From Candidatus Sifarchaeum marinoarchaea (GTDB lineage Archaea > Asgardarchaeota > Sifarchaeia > Borrarchaeales > Borrarchaeaceae), in the NCBI GenBank assembly GCA_016294985.1, contig JAECRW010000010.1, positions 1 through 21,180 of the forward strand: DNA of 21,180 bases. The letters are read 5' to 3'. This document shows, piece by piece, positions 1 to 8,189 of this stretch. Position numbers and translations under genes: made by a program. Below the pieces are notes generated by a model. The model searched no databases and was not told the origin of the DNA. It saw only the letters and a program-made list of their open reading frames with translations. Every line of letters starts with the position of its first letter. Position 1 is the first letter of the stretch.

Positions 1-75
1 GGTATGGAAAAGGCCAAGAAGATGGTCAAAGAAGTCAATAAAGTATTTCCGCTAGCCGAAGTTCCAGAGAAATAA
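1..75 (+). CDS. 3' end of an unidentified gene (partial)
   Basis: Frame 1 is open from the first base and ends at a TAA at 73-75, giving the last 24 residues of a protein. The visible tail is rich in Lys, Val and Glu and ends in LAEVPEK. Nothing in it identifies a family. It is followed directly by a strong T-rich tract, as expected at the end of an archaeal transcription unit, which supports its being a real gene end. The gene's start and function lie outside the window. Confidence 0.6.
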   Translation, partial: GMEKAKKMVKEVNKVFPLAEVPEK

Positions 76-78
76 GCA

Positions 79-115
79 ACCTCTCTTTTCTTTTTTTTTC
101 CTTTTTCTTTTTGAT
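79..115 (+). terminator. Poly-T transcription terminator
   Basis: Right after the stop codon of the upstream partial gene the plus strand carries several T runs of 4 to 9 within about 37 bases, interrupted only by C or CC. Clustered T runs are the usual archaeal termination signal. There is no strong hairpin in front of it. Confidence 0.6.
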
Positions 116-195
116 TATAATTCAACTTCGAGCACCTTGTTATATTAGCGAACTTATATCAGAACTATTTTTGCGTAGTAATTTTGTAGAAGCGG

Positions 196-266
196 AGATC
201 TATGATAGTTAATGGGTTATTTTTAGATCTACAATGAGAAGTTAAATAATAGAGACCAGATCTACA
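196..266. repeat. Three AGATCTA sites upstream of the membrane-protein gene
   Basis: AGATCTA occurs at 196-202, 225-231 and 258-264. The last two copies extend to AGATCTACA. The core AGATCT is a perfect palindrome. Start-to-start spacings are 29 and 33 bp, roughly three helical turns, so the sites would lie on about the same face of the DNA. They sit 100 to 170 bp before the start at 367 and may be binding sites for a regulator of that gene. No function is shown. The rest of the 76-366 interval holds only the poly-T tract, TATA-like stretches and a ribosome binding site. Confidence 0.35.
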
Positions 267-306
267 GGAATTTTTGTACCAAACACTTTTTGAAACTAAA
301 GAAAGA

Positions 307-337
307 GAGATATATGAGAAGAGGACTATTTAAAAAA
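307..337 (+). promoter_or_regulatory. TATA-like promoter elements for the 367 gene
   Basis: Two A/T-rich stretches, GATATATG near 309-316 and TATTTAAAAA near 327-336, are candidate TATA boxes. The first would give a leader of about 30 bases containing the ribosome binding site at 356-360 (GGAGA). The second would place the transcript start almost at that site. Which one is used cannot be decided from sequence. Confidence 0.3.
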
Positions 338-366
338 TAATCAATATTAGAAAAAGGAGATGTCCT

Positions 367-1887
367 ATGTTAAAGCGAAATAGAAGTGTTATATCACGCT
401 ATCTATTCTTCGGATTTTTAGGACTACTACTCCTCTTAGTCGCCACGACACCAGTAGTATCTCAAGAAACGACGGAGCCACCAATCAGATACCAAATCTA
501 CTTTAACAATCAGCTTGTTGCAGGCACAGGCGTACCTGCTACTGAATTTGAACTAGATATTACAGACGATGGCAAACTTGAACCCCTCAATATTCGAATA
601 TTAGGCGGAACTGGATCCCAGGCTGTCTACGTGCATGATTTTTGGGCAACAGTGCAAGCCGTACAAGGTGCAGGATCACTCACAAGATATCCTCAGGAAG
701 GAAATTTTGCTATCATGCAAACATTTCCAGCAAATCAGCCAGATACGGTTATATTTGATCGGACAGTGGATGTAATAGCTGAAGCTGAGGCTGCAGGATT
801 TGACTTACCAGATCCTATCTACACTGGCTTCATTGAATTGACAATATTTATCAGATATTCAATAGGAGGACCTCCACCAGGGGTAAGTTCTAGTGCAGAA
901 GCCATGCAGCTGACTACAATGCAGGTAGATGGGGATGGTTTCGAGACTTTTGAGGATTCTGTAGACGTAAACGTCCAAGACCATTACGTCATAGAAGATG
1001 GTGAAAAGAAAGAAACATCAGCTACTGAAAAATTAGGTACCCAACTAAGCACACCCGCCGGACAGGCTACAGCAGGTGTTACAGCAGTTGCAGGCATAGC
1101 ATTAGTATTTGCAGGATTACAAGCGGTGGGAGTATTCCCCTCATTTACGACCGCTATACCCGCAGCAGCATCGCTAGGTCCAGGGTCAATATTTGGTACC
1201 ACAAATTCGTTGCAGAACTTTATTTTAGGCAGGCTGAGCGGAGAAGCAAGAGCACGAGCCTTATATAAGATACGACGAGCTATTACAAGTAGAGTACGGC
1301 GCATGTCGAATTGTCCAAACTGTGCCGCAAAGTGGTCGGCACCAGAGTTATGTCCTGGTTGTGGCTTAGTAACTGCAGATCTCATACATGAATATCGCAA
1401 TGCACTAAAGGGTGGATCTACGAAGGCAATGTCACTTCTAGCAGAAGGTAAAAAGGCTTCTGTTGGTGATGTAGCAAATCAACTTGGAACTGATCCAGCA
1501 AAGGCGGCAGACATCATGTCAGTCTTAAACGAAGCAGGGTTACTCAATTTCGGAGTAGCGGCAGCAGGCACTGGAGCGACAACAGCCGCAGGAGTGGCCG
1601 CAGGAGTAGCAATTCCTCAATGGTTAAACTTGACAGGGATCGCACCAATGAATCTGGTTGTCATGATTGGAGTAGCAGCAATAGGTATAGTACTTCCACT
1701 TGCATGGACGAAGTATTCAAAGAAAAGACAACGTGAGAAATATCGAATGACAGAGGCAGAAGAAGTTCCAGATGAACTACCCGCAGAGGACATTGAAGAA
1801 ATGGAAAAGGAATTTGAAGAAACATCAGTAGAGGAAGTTGAGACAACGCCTGAAGAAGAGTCCGAAGAATCACCTGAAGAAGAGTGA
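367..1887 (+). CDS. Membrane-anchored protein with ectodomain, zinc ribbon and winged-helix-like segment
   Basis: The 506-residue product is not a family I recognise. Residues 1-33 form a signal peptide or signal anchor: basic start, then FFGFLGLLLLLVA, then a TTPVVSQ-like cleavage region. Residues 34-225 look like an extracellular, mainly beta domain. A hydrophobic segment lies at about 232-256. Next comes a basic stretch and a zinc ribbon (C316-x2-C319, C329-x2-C332). At about 350-394 a helical segment ending in VLNEAGLL resembles a winged helix. A second hydrophobic region at about 400-447 is followed by a strongly basic KYSKKRQREK and a Glu-rich tail (462-506). The basic flanks suggest that ribbon and tail are cytoplasmic, which needs an even number of membrane passes after the ribbon. 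The start is the ATG at 367, seven bases after AAGGAGA. A sensor or scaffold coupling outside to inside is possible but unproven. Confidence 0.85.
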   Translation: MLKRNRSVISRYLFFGFLGLLLLLVATTPVVSQETTEPPIRYQIYFNNQLVAGTGVPATEFELDITDDGKLEPLNIRILGGTGSQAVYVHDFWATVQAVQGAGSLTRYPQEGNFAIMQTFPANQPDTVIFDRTVDVIAEAEAAGFDLPDPIYTGFIELTIFIRYSIGGPPPGVSSSAEAMQLTTMQVDGDGFETFEDSVDVNVQDHYVIEDGEKKETSATEKLGTQLSTPAGQATAGVTAVAGIALVFAGLQAVGVFPSFTTAIPAAASLGPGSIFGTTNSLQNFILGRLSGEARARALYKIRRAITSRVRRMSNCPNCAAKWSAPELCPGCGLVTADLIHEYRNALKGGSTKAMSLLAEGKKASVGDVANQLGTDPAKAADIMSVLNEAGLLNFGVAAAGTGATTAAGVAAGVAIPQWLNLTGIAPMNLVVMIGVAAIGIVLPLAWTKYSKKRQREKYRMTEAEEVPDELPAEDIEEMEKEFEETSVEEVETTPEEESEESPEEE

Positions 1888-1943
1888 TATAAAAAAACTT
1901 TACCCAACAATTTCCTTTTTTAAGGAACTCATTTTTTTCTTTT
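1888..1943. terminator. Bidirectional T/A-rich terminator between convergent genes
   Basis: Only 56 bases separate the plus-strand stop at 1887 from the minus-strand stop at 1944. On the plus strand there are T runs at about 1915-1921 and 1932-1945. On the minus strand the A run at about 1891-1897 reads as a T run shortly beyond the end of the synthase gene. Each convergent gene therefore has a poly-T signal of its own. Confidence 0.5.
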
Positions 1944-3572
1944 TTATGCTTCTCGTCGCTTATATAAAAGGCGATTAAAACCATTGACAAGGGCCTCAAT
2001 ACTAGCAACTACGATATCTTCTTTTGATGCACTTGCATCTGTCACAAAGCCTTGTTGATCGCTTACCCTAACATGTACAGTAGCAAAAGCATCCGTATTT
2101 GCCTCTATTGCGTCCATACTAAATTTTTCCAGTTTAATCTCGCCAATATCTTTAACAATATCTTTAAACGCTGATTGAAGTGCATTACAAGCAGCGTCAA
2201 CTGGACCAACTCCGATATCAGAGGCAACTTTTTCGATAAATGAACTATTCTGCTTAATTCGCAATTTTACAGTAGCTGAAGGCGTGATATGCAAGCCTGT
2301 GACAACAGTTAATTCTTTTAAGTCAAGAACCGGTTCAGCAATTTTTCCCATGACGGATTCTGCTATAGTCCTCAGATGAAAATCTGTAACTCGTTTTCCT
2401 TTGTCACCAATTTCTTTTATCCGAGCAAGAATTTCAGCAGTTTGTTCGCGAGTAGTATCTATGTCAAATGTTTTGAGTTTCTCCCGAATAGAATGAGCCC
2501 CGGAATGCTTCCCAATAACGACACCTTTCGTTGCCATCTCACTATCTGTTCGTTTTCCAATGAGTTCAGGTGTAATGGGTTCGTATGTTCGTGGATGCGC
2601 TAGTGCGGCATGCGCATGTATGCCACTCTCATGCAGAAAAGTATTATCGCCAATAAAGGGTTGACAGGGAGAAATTGGTACTTGAGTTAACTTTTCAACC
2701 AGTTTTGAAGTTTTGTAGAGTTGTTTCAATTTAATATTGGTAGGAATCCCATAAAGGGCATAAAGAGACATAACAACTTCTTCTAATGAGGCGTTACCAG
2801 CCCGTTCACCGATTCCATTAACCGTGACGTGAACTTGGTTGGCACCGGCGGCTTCAATAGCTGCAAGTGAACATGCTGTTGCGAGACCGAAATCATTGTG
2901 ACAATGTAAGCTGATTCTGACGTTATTATTTATTGCTCTAACAGCCTCAGTAAGTCTCTTGCTGAGAACGCCATAAGCACGAGGCGTTATTGTTCCAACA
3001 GTATCTGGAATGTTAATTCGATCAGCGCCTACAGACACTGCTGTGGTGTATGCTTTTACCAGAAAATCAAGATCAGTGCGAGTAGCGTCTTCGGCACTAT
3101 ATTCAATTCCTTTGAATCCTAATTCCTTTGCATAGGTTATTGAACTTACAATCTCATCAAGAACTTGTTGTTGAGTCATGCGTAATTTATACTGGAGATG
3201 CAGGTCTGATGTGGCTATGAAAACATGGGCAACATCTAATTCACATTCATGAAGTGCATCCAAATCAGAATTCCGGGTGCGTGCTAAGCCAGCAATTTCG
3301 GCATTTAGCCCTAATTGTTTTATTCTTTTAACGGATTCTCGCTCACCAGAACTTACAACAGGCATGCCAGCTTCAATTACATCTACACCAAGTTCATCTA
3401 AAGCCATTGCAATCTGCAATTTCTCTTCAACTGTAAGTGCAACACCAGGAGTTTGCTCTCCATCCCGAAGAGTTGTGTCGAAAATATAAACTTGTTGTGG
3501 TAAACTAACCTCACCGGTGATTTGCTGAATGAATGGGCTAATGTAAACATCTTTAGTTTCGCCTTCTGTCAA
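1944..3572 (-). CDS. 2-isopropylmalate / citramalate / homocitrate synthase family enzyme
   Basis: The 542-residue protein belongs to the LeuA/CimA/AksA family, which condenses acetyl-CoA with a 2-oxoacid (2-oxoisovalerate for leucine, pyruvate for isoleucine, 2-oxoglutarate in the homocitrate branch). The DRE-TIM core is complete: TTLRDGEQ at 33-40, the metal-binding HCHND at 223-227, NGIGERAGN ending at 260, HESGIHAHA at 314-322 and GKHSG at 354-358. From about residue 425 to the end lies the LeuA-type allosteric dimer domain, so feedback control by an end-product amino acid is likely. The start is a TTG at 3572-3570: GAGGTG lies seven bases upstream on the minus strand and no better ATG is nearby. 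There are no leuB, leuC or leuD genes next to it. LeuA is the first guess and CimA is a real alternative, so no symbol is given. Confidence 0.93.
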   Translation of the reverse strand: MTEGETKDVYISPFIQQITGEVSLPQQVYIFDTTLRDGEQTPGVALTVEEKLQIAMALDELGVDVIEAGMPVVSSGERESVKRIKQLGLNAEIAGLARTRNSDLDALHECELDVAHVFIATSDLHLQYKLRMTQQQVLDEIVSSITYAKELGFKGIEYSAEDATRTDLDFLVKAYTTAVSVGADRINIPDTVGTITPRAYGVLSKRLTEAVRAINNNVRISLHCHNDFGLATACSLAAIEAAGANQVHVTVNGIGERAGNASLEEVVMSLYALYGIPTNIKLKQLYKTSKLVEKLTQVPISPCQPFIGDNTFLHESGIHAHAALAHPRTYEPITPELIGKRTDSEMATKGVVIGKHSGAHSIREKLKTFDIDTTREQTAEILARIKEIGDKGKRVTDFHLRTIAESVMGKIAEPVLDLKELTVVTGLHITPSATVKLRIKQNSSFIEKVASDIGVGPVDAACNALQSAFKDIVKDIGEIKLEKFSMDAIEANTDAFATVHVRVSDQQGFVTDASASKEDIVVASIEALVNGFNRLLYKRREA

Positions 3573-3722
3573 TAATATTCACCTCAAGCTACTCGATAAG
3601 TTGTGATGAAGTATAGTGAAATGATTAAGGAGTGCACTTAAGAATTTACTCATCAAAAATAGTTGCGTATGTAACAGAAGTTTCGGTTTATGAGGGCTGA
3701 AATTGTCTAAAGGATAAGAGTT

Positions 3723-5198
3723 TCAATCCACAACTTTTATCTCAAATTCGCAGAAAGTATTACCTAAACCCCAGCATTTTGTTTCGTTGGCAACAATGTT
3801 TTGTCCAGTTAATCGTTCGAACAGACCAGCAATCTTACCAGCTTCGAAATCGCAGAAATTAACGCCAGCATTTGGAGTTGCAGTGGCAGAAGCGAGCTCA
3901 TAGATTATTATCGATGCACTTTCTTTTCGTAAATTTCGTGAACGAATCTTTCCATGTTCACGTGACAAAAATGAGCTTGGGTGATTGTAAAAATTTCGTA
4001 AGACTTTCAAAGCCCCTAAGAACTCCATATTTCCAATTTCAGCAGATTTATTTTTAATTTTTTGGATAAATTCAATTTCAGGGCTGTTTAAACCTTGTTC
4101 GTGCCCTGCTGCGTAGAGTAAACTTCCTGTAAACGGATCTGAAAGTTTAAGAGAGGTAAGTTGTTGTTGAGGAACTCCAATATGGATATAATCTCCTGCA
4201 TTTTCACGCATTTTTAGTTTCATGAAGAGAGAATCAAAAGCCAGTTGCATACTGTGGTTGGTAAGTTCTTTAAATCTTTCACGCCTATCTTTTCGTGCTT
4301 TTGGCACAGGATAAGGCGTCTCCTTTTCTCCAACAAGTTTTATGTAGAATTCACAAAATTTGTCCCCAGTACCCCAACATGCCGTTTCTCGGACATTAAC
4401 TCTTTCTGCAAGCAATGCTTCCATCATTCCAGCGATTTCACCTGCAGTGAAATGGCAAAGAGGTTCTCCAATATCCATAGCTTGTGTGCAAGACGCAGTC
4501 TCGTAGACATGAATTACTGCTTCGTCAGCTTCCAGACTAATTATATCTACCCGATCACTGAAATAGGTAGGCAGATTACTAGTTTGTCTACTAAAAAAAT
4601 CGCAGATTCCTTCTATTACATATTTAAATCGCTTTTCGATTGATCTGATTTCAGCCCCGATTTTGGGATTTAAGCTCAAGAGGAGATGTGAATCTGCTCC
4701 ATATAAGCCTAGATCTCTACCTGCCTCGTAAAATAGGCGTGAAGCTAAAACATCTAGCCCTAATATCGAATAAGTTGTTTTTTGCAAGGTTCCAATGTGC
4801 GTATAATCACCTATGCTGGGTCGCACAAGTTGAAGTTCAAGAGCTGAACTTAAGGTATTTGTAGTAATTGCCAGCATGGTATCTTTTCTCATATCATACG
4901 ATTTTTCCCTTTCTAAAATCGTTGTAACAAGTTTATTCCAGAGAACATTCTGAACTTCGCCCTCAGAGATCTGTCCGCTAAGAACTTTTTCATCATTTAC
5001 AATCAAAGTGGGCAGCGATTTAATTTTGTACCTTGCTGCGACTTCAGGATTCTCATTAACATCAATAGTAGAGACGTGAGCAAATGCAGCACTTCCAGAA
5101 CCTATTGTACGTTGGAGCAGTTTCTCAACTGAAGGGCAGTAAGCACAATCTGGCGACGTAAACATAAGAATCCGAGTTGGTATTTTACTCTGAGTCAC
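3723..5198 (-). CDS. Thioredoxin-like domain fused to two V4R domains
   Basis: This 491-residue protein has three parts. Residues 1-95 are a thioredoxin/glutaredoxin-like fold, with the redox pair C18-A-Y-C21 and a cis-proline motif SLPTLIV around P63. Residues about 130-288 and 335-488 are two V4R (4-vinyl-reductase, Bet3-like) domains. Each ends with a cysteine-bearing segment before a Gly-rich helix (C248, C449), then the hallmark CWGxGxxFCEF (C274/C282 and C475/C483). V4R domains bind small hydrophobic ligands or metal and often act as sensors, so redox- or ligand-dependent signalling is a reasonable inference. The start is the GTG at 5198-5196, five bases after GGTGATC. A TATA-like AAATTATAAA at 5244-5253 fits a separate promoter. 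The 150-bp gap to the synthase gene argues against a shared enzyme pathway. Confidence 0.88.
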   Translation of the reverse strand: MTQSKIPTRILMFTSPDCAYCPSVEKLLQRTIGSGSAAFAHVSTIDVNENPEVAARYKIKSLPTLIVNDEKVLSGQISEGEVQNVLWNKLVTTILEREKSYDMRKDTMLAITTNTLSSALELQLVRPSIGDYTHIGTLQKTTYSILGLDVLASRLFYEAGRDLGLYGADSHLLLSLNPKIGAEIRSIEKRFKYVIEGICDFFSRQTSNLPTYFSDRVDIISLEADEAVIHVYETASCTQAMDIGEPLCHFTAGEIAGMMEALLAERVNVRETACWGTGDKFCEFYIKLVGEKETPYPVPKARKDRRERFKELTNHSMQLAFDSLFMKLKMRENAGDYIHIGVPQQQLTSLKLSDPFTGSLLYAAGHEQGLNSPEIEFIQKIKNKSAEIGNMEFLGALKVLRNFYNHPSSFLSREHGKIRSRNLRKESASIIIYELASATATPNAGVNFCDFEAGKIAGLFERLTGQNIVANETKCWGLGNTFCEFEIKVVD

Positions 5199-5243
5199 GA
5201 ACAGATCACCCTGTTAGCGCGAGCAGCGGGTTTTTCGAATTGG

Positions 5244-5253
5244 AAATTATAAA
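5244..5253 (-). promoter_or_regulatory. TATA box for the thioredoxin-V4R gene
   Basis: On the minus strand this reads TTTATAATTT. It lies about 50 bases before the GTG start at 5198, so a transcript start about 25 bases downstream would leave a short leader holding the GGTGATC ribosome binding site. Confidence 0.4.
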
Positions 5254-5345
5254 CTACATAATTGATGTTAATTTACCTTAATATTATACAATGACAAGGC
5301 TTCATTTTAAAGTTGTGGAAACAGTATTTCGAAAGTTGTTTGATT

Positions 5346-6239
5346 TTATATTAGACCGAGAGATTGGAGAATATTTTCTAACTCTTTTTTAATATCATCA
5401 GTTATTGGTAGTAACGGGCTTCGAGGATAACCTGCTGGAAGATCCCCTACCATCTCCATGCCTGCCTTTATAGCAGGTATCCCATGGCCTGTTGGACCTG
5501 TAAGGAAATTATCAAGGGGCAGTATTTTTAATTGTAAATCTCGTGATTTTTCGATATTATCGTCCAAAAAGAATGTATATATTTCTGAACAAAGTTTTGC
5601 TGCAATATTTGCGGTGGCGGGTACAGCACCACCTATTCCTCCAAGCATCAATGTTGCAAAAATAATACTTGCATTTCCAGCGAACACATCAAAATTTTTA
5701 TTTGATGCAATGGTTATCATTGTCGAGATTCTTCTGAGATCTGTGATGCTCATTTTGATTCCGACTATATTAGAATATTCTTGAAGACGCAATGCAGTTT
5801 CAGGATAAATCTCTACGCCAGTAAACTTTGGAACCATGTATAGGAGAATAGGGATATCAACAGTTGATGCAATTTCAGAGAAATATTCATAGATTGCCTC
5901 TTGACTAGGCTTAAAGTAAAAAGGTGTGATCACCAAGACAGCATCTGCGCCTATATCTGCGGCATGCTTTGTTAATTCAATTGCACGATCTGTAGAACTA
6001 TCACCAGTACCGACAATAACCGATATGCGTCCACTTGCCTCATCAACAGCTATTTCTGCAACTTTTTTTCGTTCTTCTAATCTAAGGTTGATTGTTTCGC
6101 CAGTAGAACCACATGGAATAATGCCATGAACCCCATTTTCTATCAAATAGTTGATTATTATTTTGAAACCTTCCTCATTTATTTCATTGTTTTTGAACGG
6201 AGTAACGACGGGTACGTTGATGCCCTTAAGTTGAACCAT
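5346..6239 (-). CDS. Dihydrodipicolinate synthase/N-acetylneuraminate lyase superfamily aldolase
   Basis: This 297-residue protein has the normal length for the pyruvate-type class I aldolases. The phosphate/carboxylate loop GSTGE is at 44-48, the catalytic tyrosine is Y134 in LLYMVP, and the Schiff-base lysine is K162 in VGIKMS. GGIGGAVPATAN at about 200-211 is the usual glycine-rich turn. In true DHDPS the residue after YNVPx is an arginine that binds aspartate semialdehyde; here the stretch reads YMVPKFTG, with no such arginine. Lysine biosynthesis is therefore doubtful, and a related aldolase (4-hydroxy-2-oxoglutarate-, KDG- or NAL-like) is equally possible. It starts at the ATG at 6239 behind AGGAGGC. 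The 147-bp gap to the next minus-strand gene suggests a transcript of its own. Confidence 0.9.
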   Translation of the reverse strand: MVQLKGINVPVVTPFKNNEINEEGFKIIINYLIENGVHGIIPCGSTGETINLRLEERKKVAEIAVDEASGRISVIVGTGDSSTDRAIELTKHAADIGADAVLVITPFYFKPSQEAIYEYFSEIASTVDIPILLYMVPKFTGVEIYPETALRLQEYSNIVGIKMSITDLRRISTMITIASNKNFDVFAGNASIIFATLMLGGIGGAVPATANIAAKLCSEIYTFFLDDNIEKSRDLQLKILPLDNFLTGPTGHGIPAIKAGMEMVGDLPAGYPRSPLLPITDDIKKELENILQSLGLI

Positions 6240-6271
6240 AAAATATGCCTCCTGATTAAGTTGAAGGGATA

Positions 6272-6286
6272 AACCAATTTTAAAGT
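6272..6286 (-). promoter_or_regulatory. TATA-like promoter for the aldolase gene
   Basis: The minus strand carries ACTTTAAAATT around these positions, about 40 bases before the ATG at 6239. A start about 26 bases downstream would leave a leader just long enough for the AGGAGG site at about 6245-6251. Confidence 0.35.
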
Positions 6287-6375
6287 GTGTTTAGGTTTCA
6301 TTGGAGCCTATTGAAAAACAGTTGAATACATATGGAGATGAAACTATATACGAGTTTCGTGAGTTACCGCGCGCG

Positions 6376-6395
6376 ATTAAGTGCTTAATTAAGTG
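6376..6395. promoter_or_regulatory. Possible operator in the divergent promoter region
   Basis: ATTAAGTG occurs twice, at 6376-6383 and 6388-6395, 12 bases apart. Together the copies form the palindrome CTTAATTAAG at 6384-6393. A GC-only patch CCGCGCGCG lies just upstream. The site sits about 70 bases before the ATPase start at 6462, between it and the divergent aldolase gene, where a regulator could control either gene. The remainder of 6240-6461 shows only TATA-like stretches such as CTATATAC near 6344-6351. Confidence 0.3.
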
Positions 6396-6461
6396 ATCAT
6401 GAAATTATTATTTCAGTGATGTTATGTTTGTAATAGGAATAGGAAATGGAAGGGAATTAAT

Positions 6462-8189
6462 ATGGACAACTCATTTAAAGCCATTATGACTGCAGATGTT
6501 GAGTTATTCACAGGAAGAACGGATGAAATAAATCGATTTAGAGATCTTTTAATCAGAATTAAGGCAGGAAGCGAAGAAAAGAGGGGAGGTATTGTTAGCA
6601 GTGAACGTGGGATGGGCAAAACTTTTACGCTGATGAAATTTGTGGAATTAGCGAAAATAGAGCGGTTCCAAGTTATTTACCAAAAACTTAGCCCAGGAAC
6701 TCTTGAGAGGTTTTTTTCAGATTTAAAAAGCCAAATAGTCACTCTTGTGCCCGAAAAGAAAAAACGTTTTGGGAAGAAAGTAGATTTAAGCATGTCTCCG
6801 CTACCGAAAGGAACGACTACGGCGCCTGAATTGATTACCAAATACGTTGATGAATTCTTTAGAGGATTAGATGAAGTTCAGGAAGAATTAATGGCACAAA
6901 AAATCTGGACTATGTTTCTAGTTGACGATATGGAGTTTTTTGCGATAAGAGATTTCGAAAATGCTTATCATATTCTAATCGATATTATAAAGAACTTTAA
7001 AGAAAAAAAATACAATGTAGTGCTTTTTTTTTCAATTTCTGATGACTTTATGAAATATATTCCCTCAGACAACTTGGAATCTTATCTGGAAATATTCTCA
7101 CTTGGAAAAATTAGTTCGAGAGAAGCTGAGATATTTCTAAAGCGAGTTGAAACAAAATATGGTATAAAAATTGATGTAAAAGAAAGACTTGTTCGAGCGG
7201 GAAGAGGAATCCCTTTTCTTCTAGCTTTAGCAACCAGTTATCTTTATACAAATAAAGATAATTCAACTATTGATGAGAATGTGTGGGATAAATGCAAAGA
7301 AATTATACAAGAGGAGGATATAGTAAGCATTTTTAACATAAATGACGAAGAAATAAAGGTTCTCGAAGCTATTGCTTCACAAAAAGAAAATCTAGCGACA
7401 TTTCCAGAACTAGAAGCAGTCTCTGAAACTGATCTAAGTGAAATTTTAAAGAATCTTGAAGAAAAACAGTTATTGGTTACAGAAAACACCTTTGTTTATT
7501 TCACATCAAAATTTCTTTTTCAAACACTGAAGAGAACATCAGAACGATTAAATATCTTCGGAAGAGCCAATATACTTCTAGATTTATTTAAAGAATCGAT
7601 CGGTGCGGGAAAAAAACCAAATATTCAACTTAAGAGAAAAATAGATGAATTAGAAAATATCGCTGTCTCTCAAAATGACTCAACAATACTTACTGAAATA
7701 GCAGAAAATTACAGCAGTATGGGAGAAACTTTGATGGAAGAAAAAATGTTTTATGAGGCTTTTATGCTCTTTTCAAATGCTATAGAGATTTTTGAAAAAA
7801 TTGAAGATTATGAACGGGCAGCACTTCTATGTGATGAGATGGCCAAGAAATTTTCAAAATCGAAGAAGCCATATTATGCACGTAAATTTCTTGCAGAGGG
7901 GGCAAGGCTTTACGATAAGATAGGAAGTGACTGGAAAAGAAACGCATTATCCAGATCTGCCGCCATGTTATATGAAGAGGCTGGAGATGTTTATGCTGCA
8001 GAGTCATTCGATGCTTTTACTCGCTTATTTTACAGGCGTGCTTATTCGCTTTATAAGGCGGCTAATGAGGGGGCACGGGCAAAAAAGGTTTGTGAGAAAG
8101 CTCGTGAATCAATAAGTAACGAAATTTATCGAAAAGAGTTTGATAAACTTGAAAAACAAATAATTATAGAACCTAAGAGGGAGAATTAA
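6462..8189 (+). CDS. P-loop ATPase (AAA/STAND-like) with winged helix and TPR-like tail
   Basis: The 575-residue protein begins with a FTGRTDEI box (16-23) typical of ORC/STAND-type ATPases. Walker A is SERGMGKT at 47-54, with Ser replacing the first Gly, and Walker B is MFLVDD at 151-156. SISDD at 191-195 is placed like sensor 1. Residues about 290-350 look like a winged helix (EEIKVLEAIA ... LKNLEEKQLLV), and 400-560 form TPR/SNAP-like helical repeats rich in AxxLYxxxG patterns. It is probably a molecular switch that uses ATP to change the state of a partner bound to the TPR part. The stop TAA overlaps the next gene's ATG (TAATG), so translation is likely coupled and the coiled-coil proteins downstream are the obvious partners. 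The Shine-Dalgarno site before 6462 is weak (GGAAGGGA). Confidence 0.88.
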   Translation: MDNSFKAIMTADVELFTGRTDEINRFRDLLIRIKAGSEEKRGGIVSSERGMGKTFTLMKFVELAKIERFQVIYQKLSPGTLERFFSDLKSQIVTLVPEKKKRFGKKVDLSMSPLPKGTTTAPELITKYVDEFFRGLDEVQEELMAQKIWTMFLVDDMEFFAIRDFENAYHILIDIIKNFKEKKYNVVLFFSISDDFMKYIPSDNLESYLEIFSLGKISSREAEIFLKRVETKYGIKIDVKERLVRAGRGIPFLLALATSYLYTNKDNSTIDENVWDKCKEIIQEEDIVSIFNINDEEIKVLEAIASQKENLATFPELEAVSETDLSEILKNLEEKQLLVTENTFVYFTSKFLFQTLKRTSERLNIFGRANILLDLFKESIGAGKKPNIQLKRKIDELENIAVSQNDSTILTEIAENYSSMGETLMEEKMFYEAFMLFSNAIEIFEKIEDYERAALLCDEMAKKFSKSKKPYYARKFLAEGARLYDKIGSDWKRNALSRSAAMLYEEAGDVYAAESFDAFTRLFYRRAYSLYKAANEGARAKKVCEKARESISNEIYRKEFDKLEKQIIIEPKREN

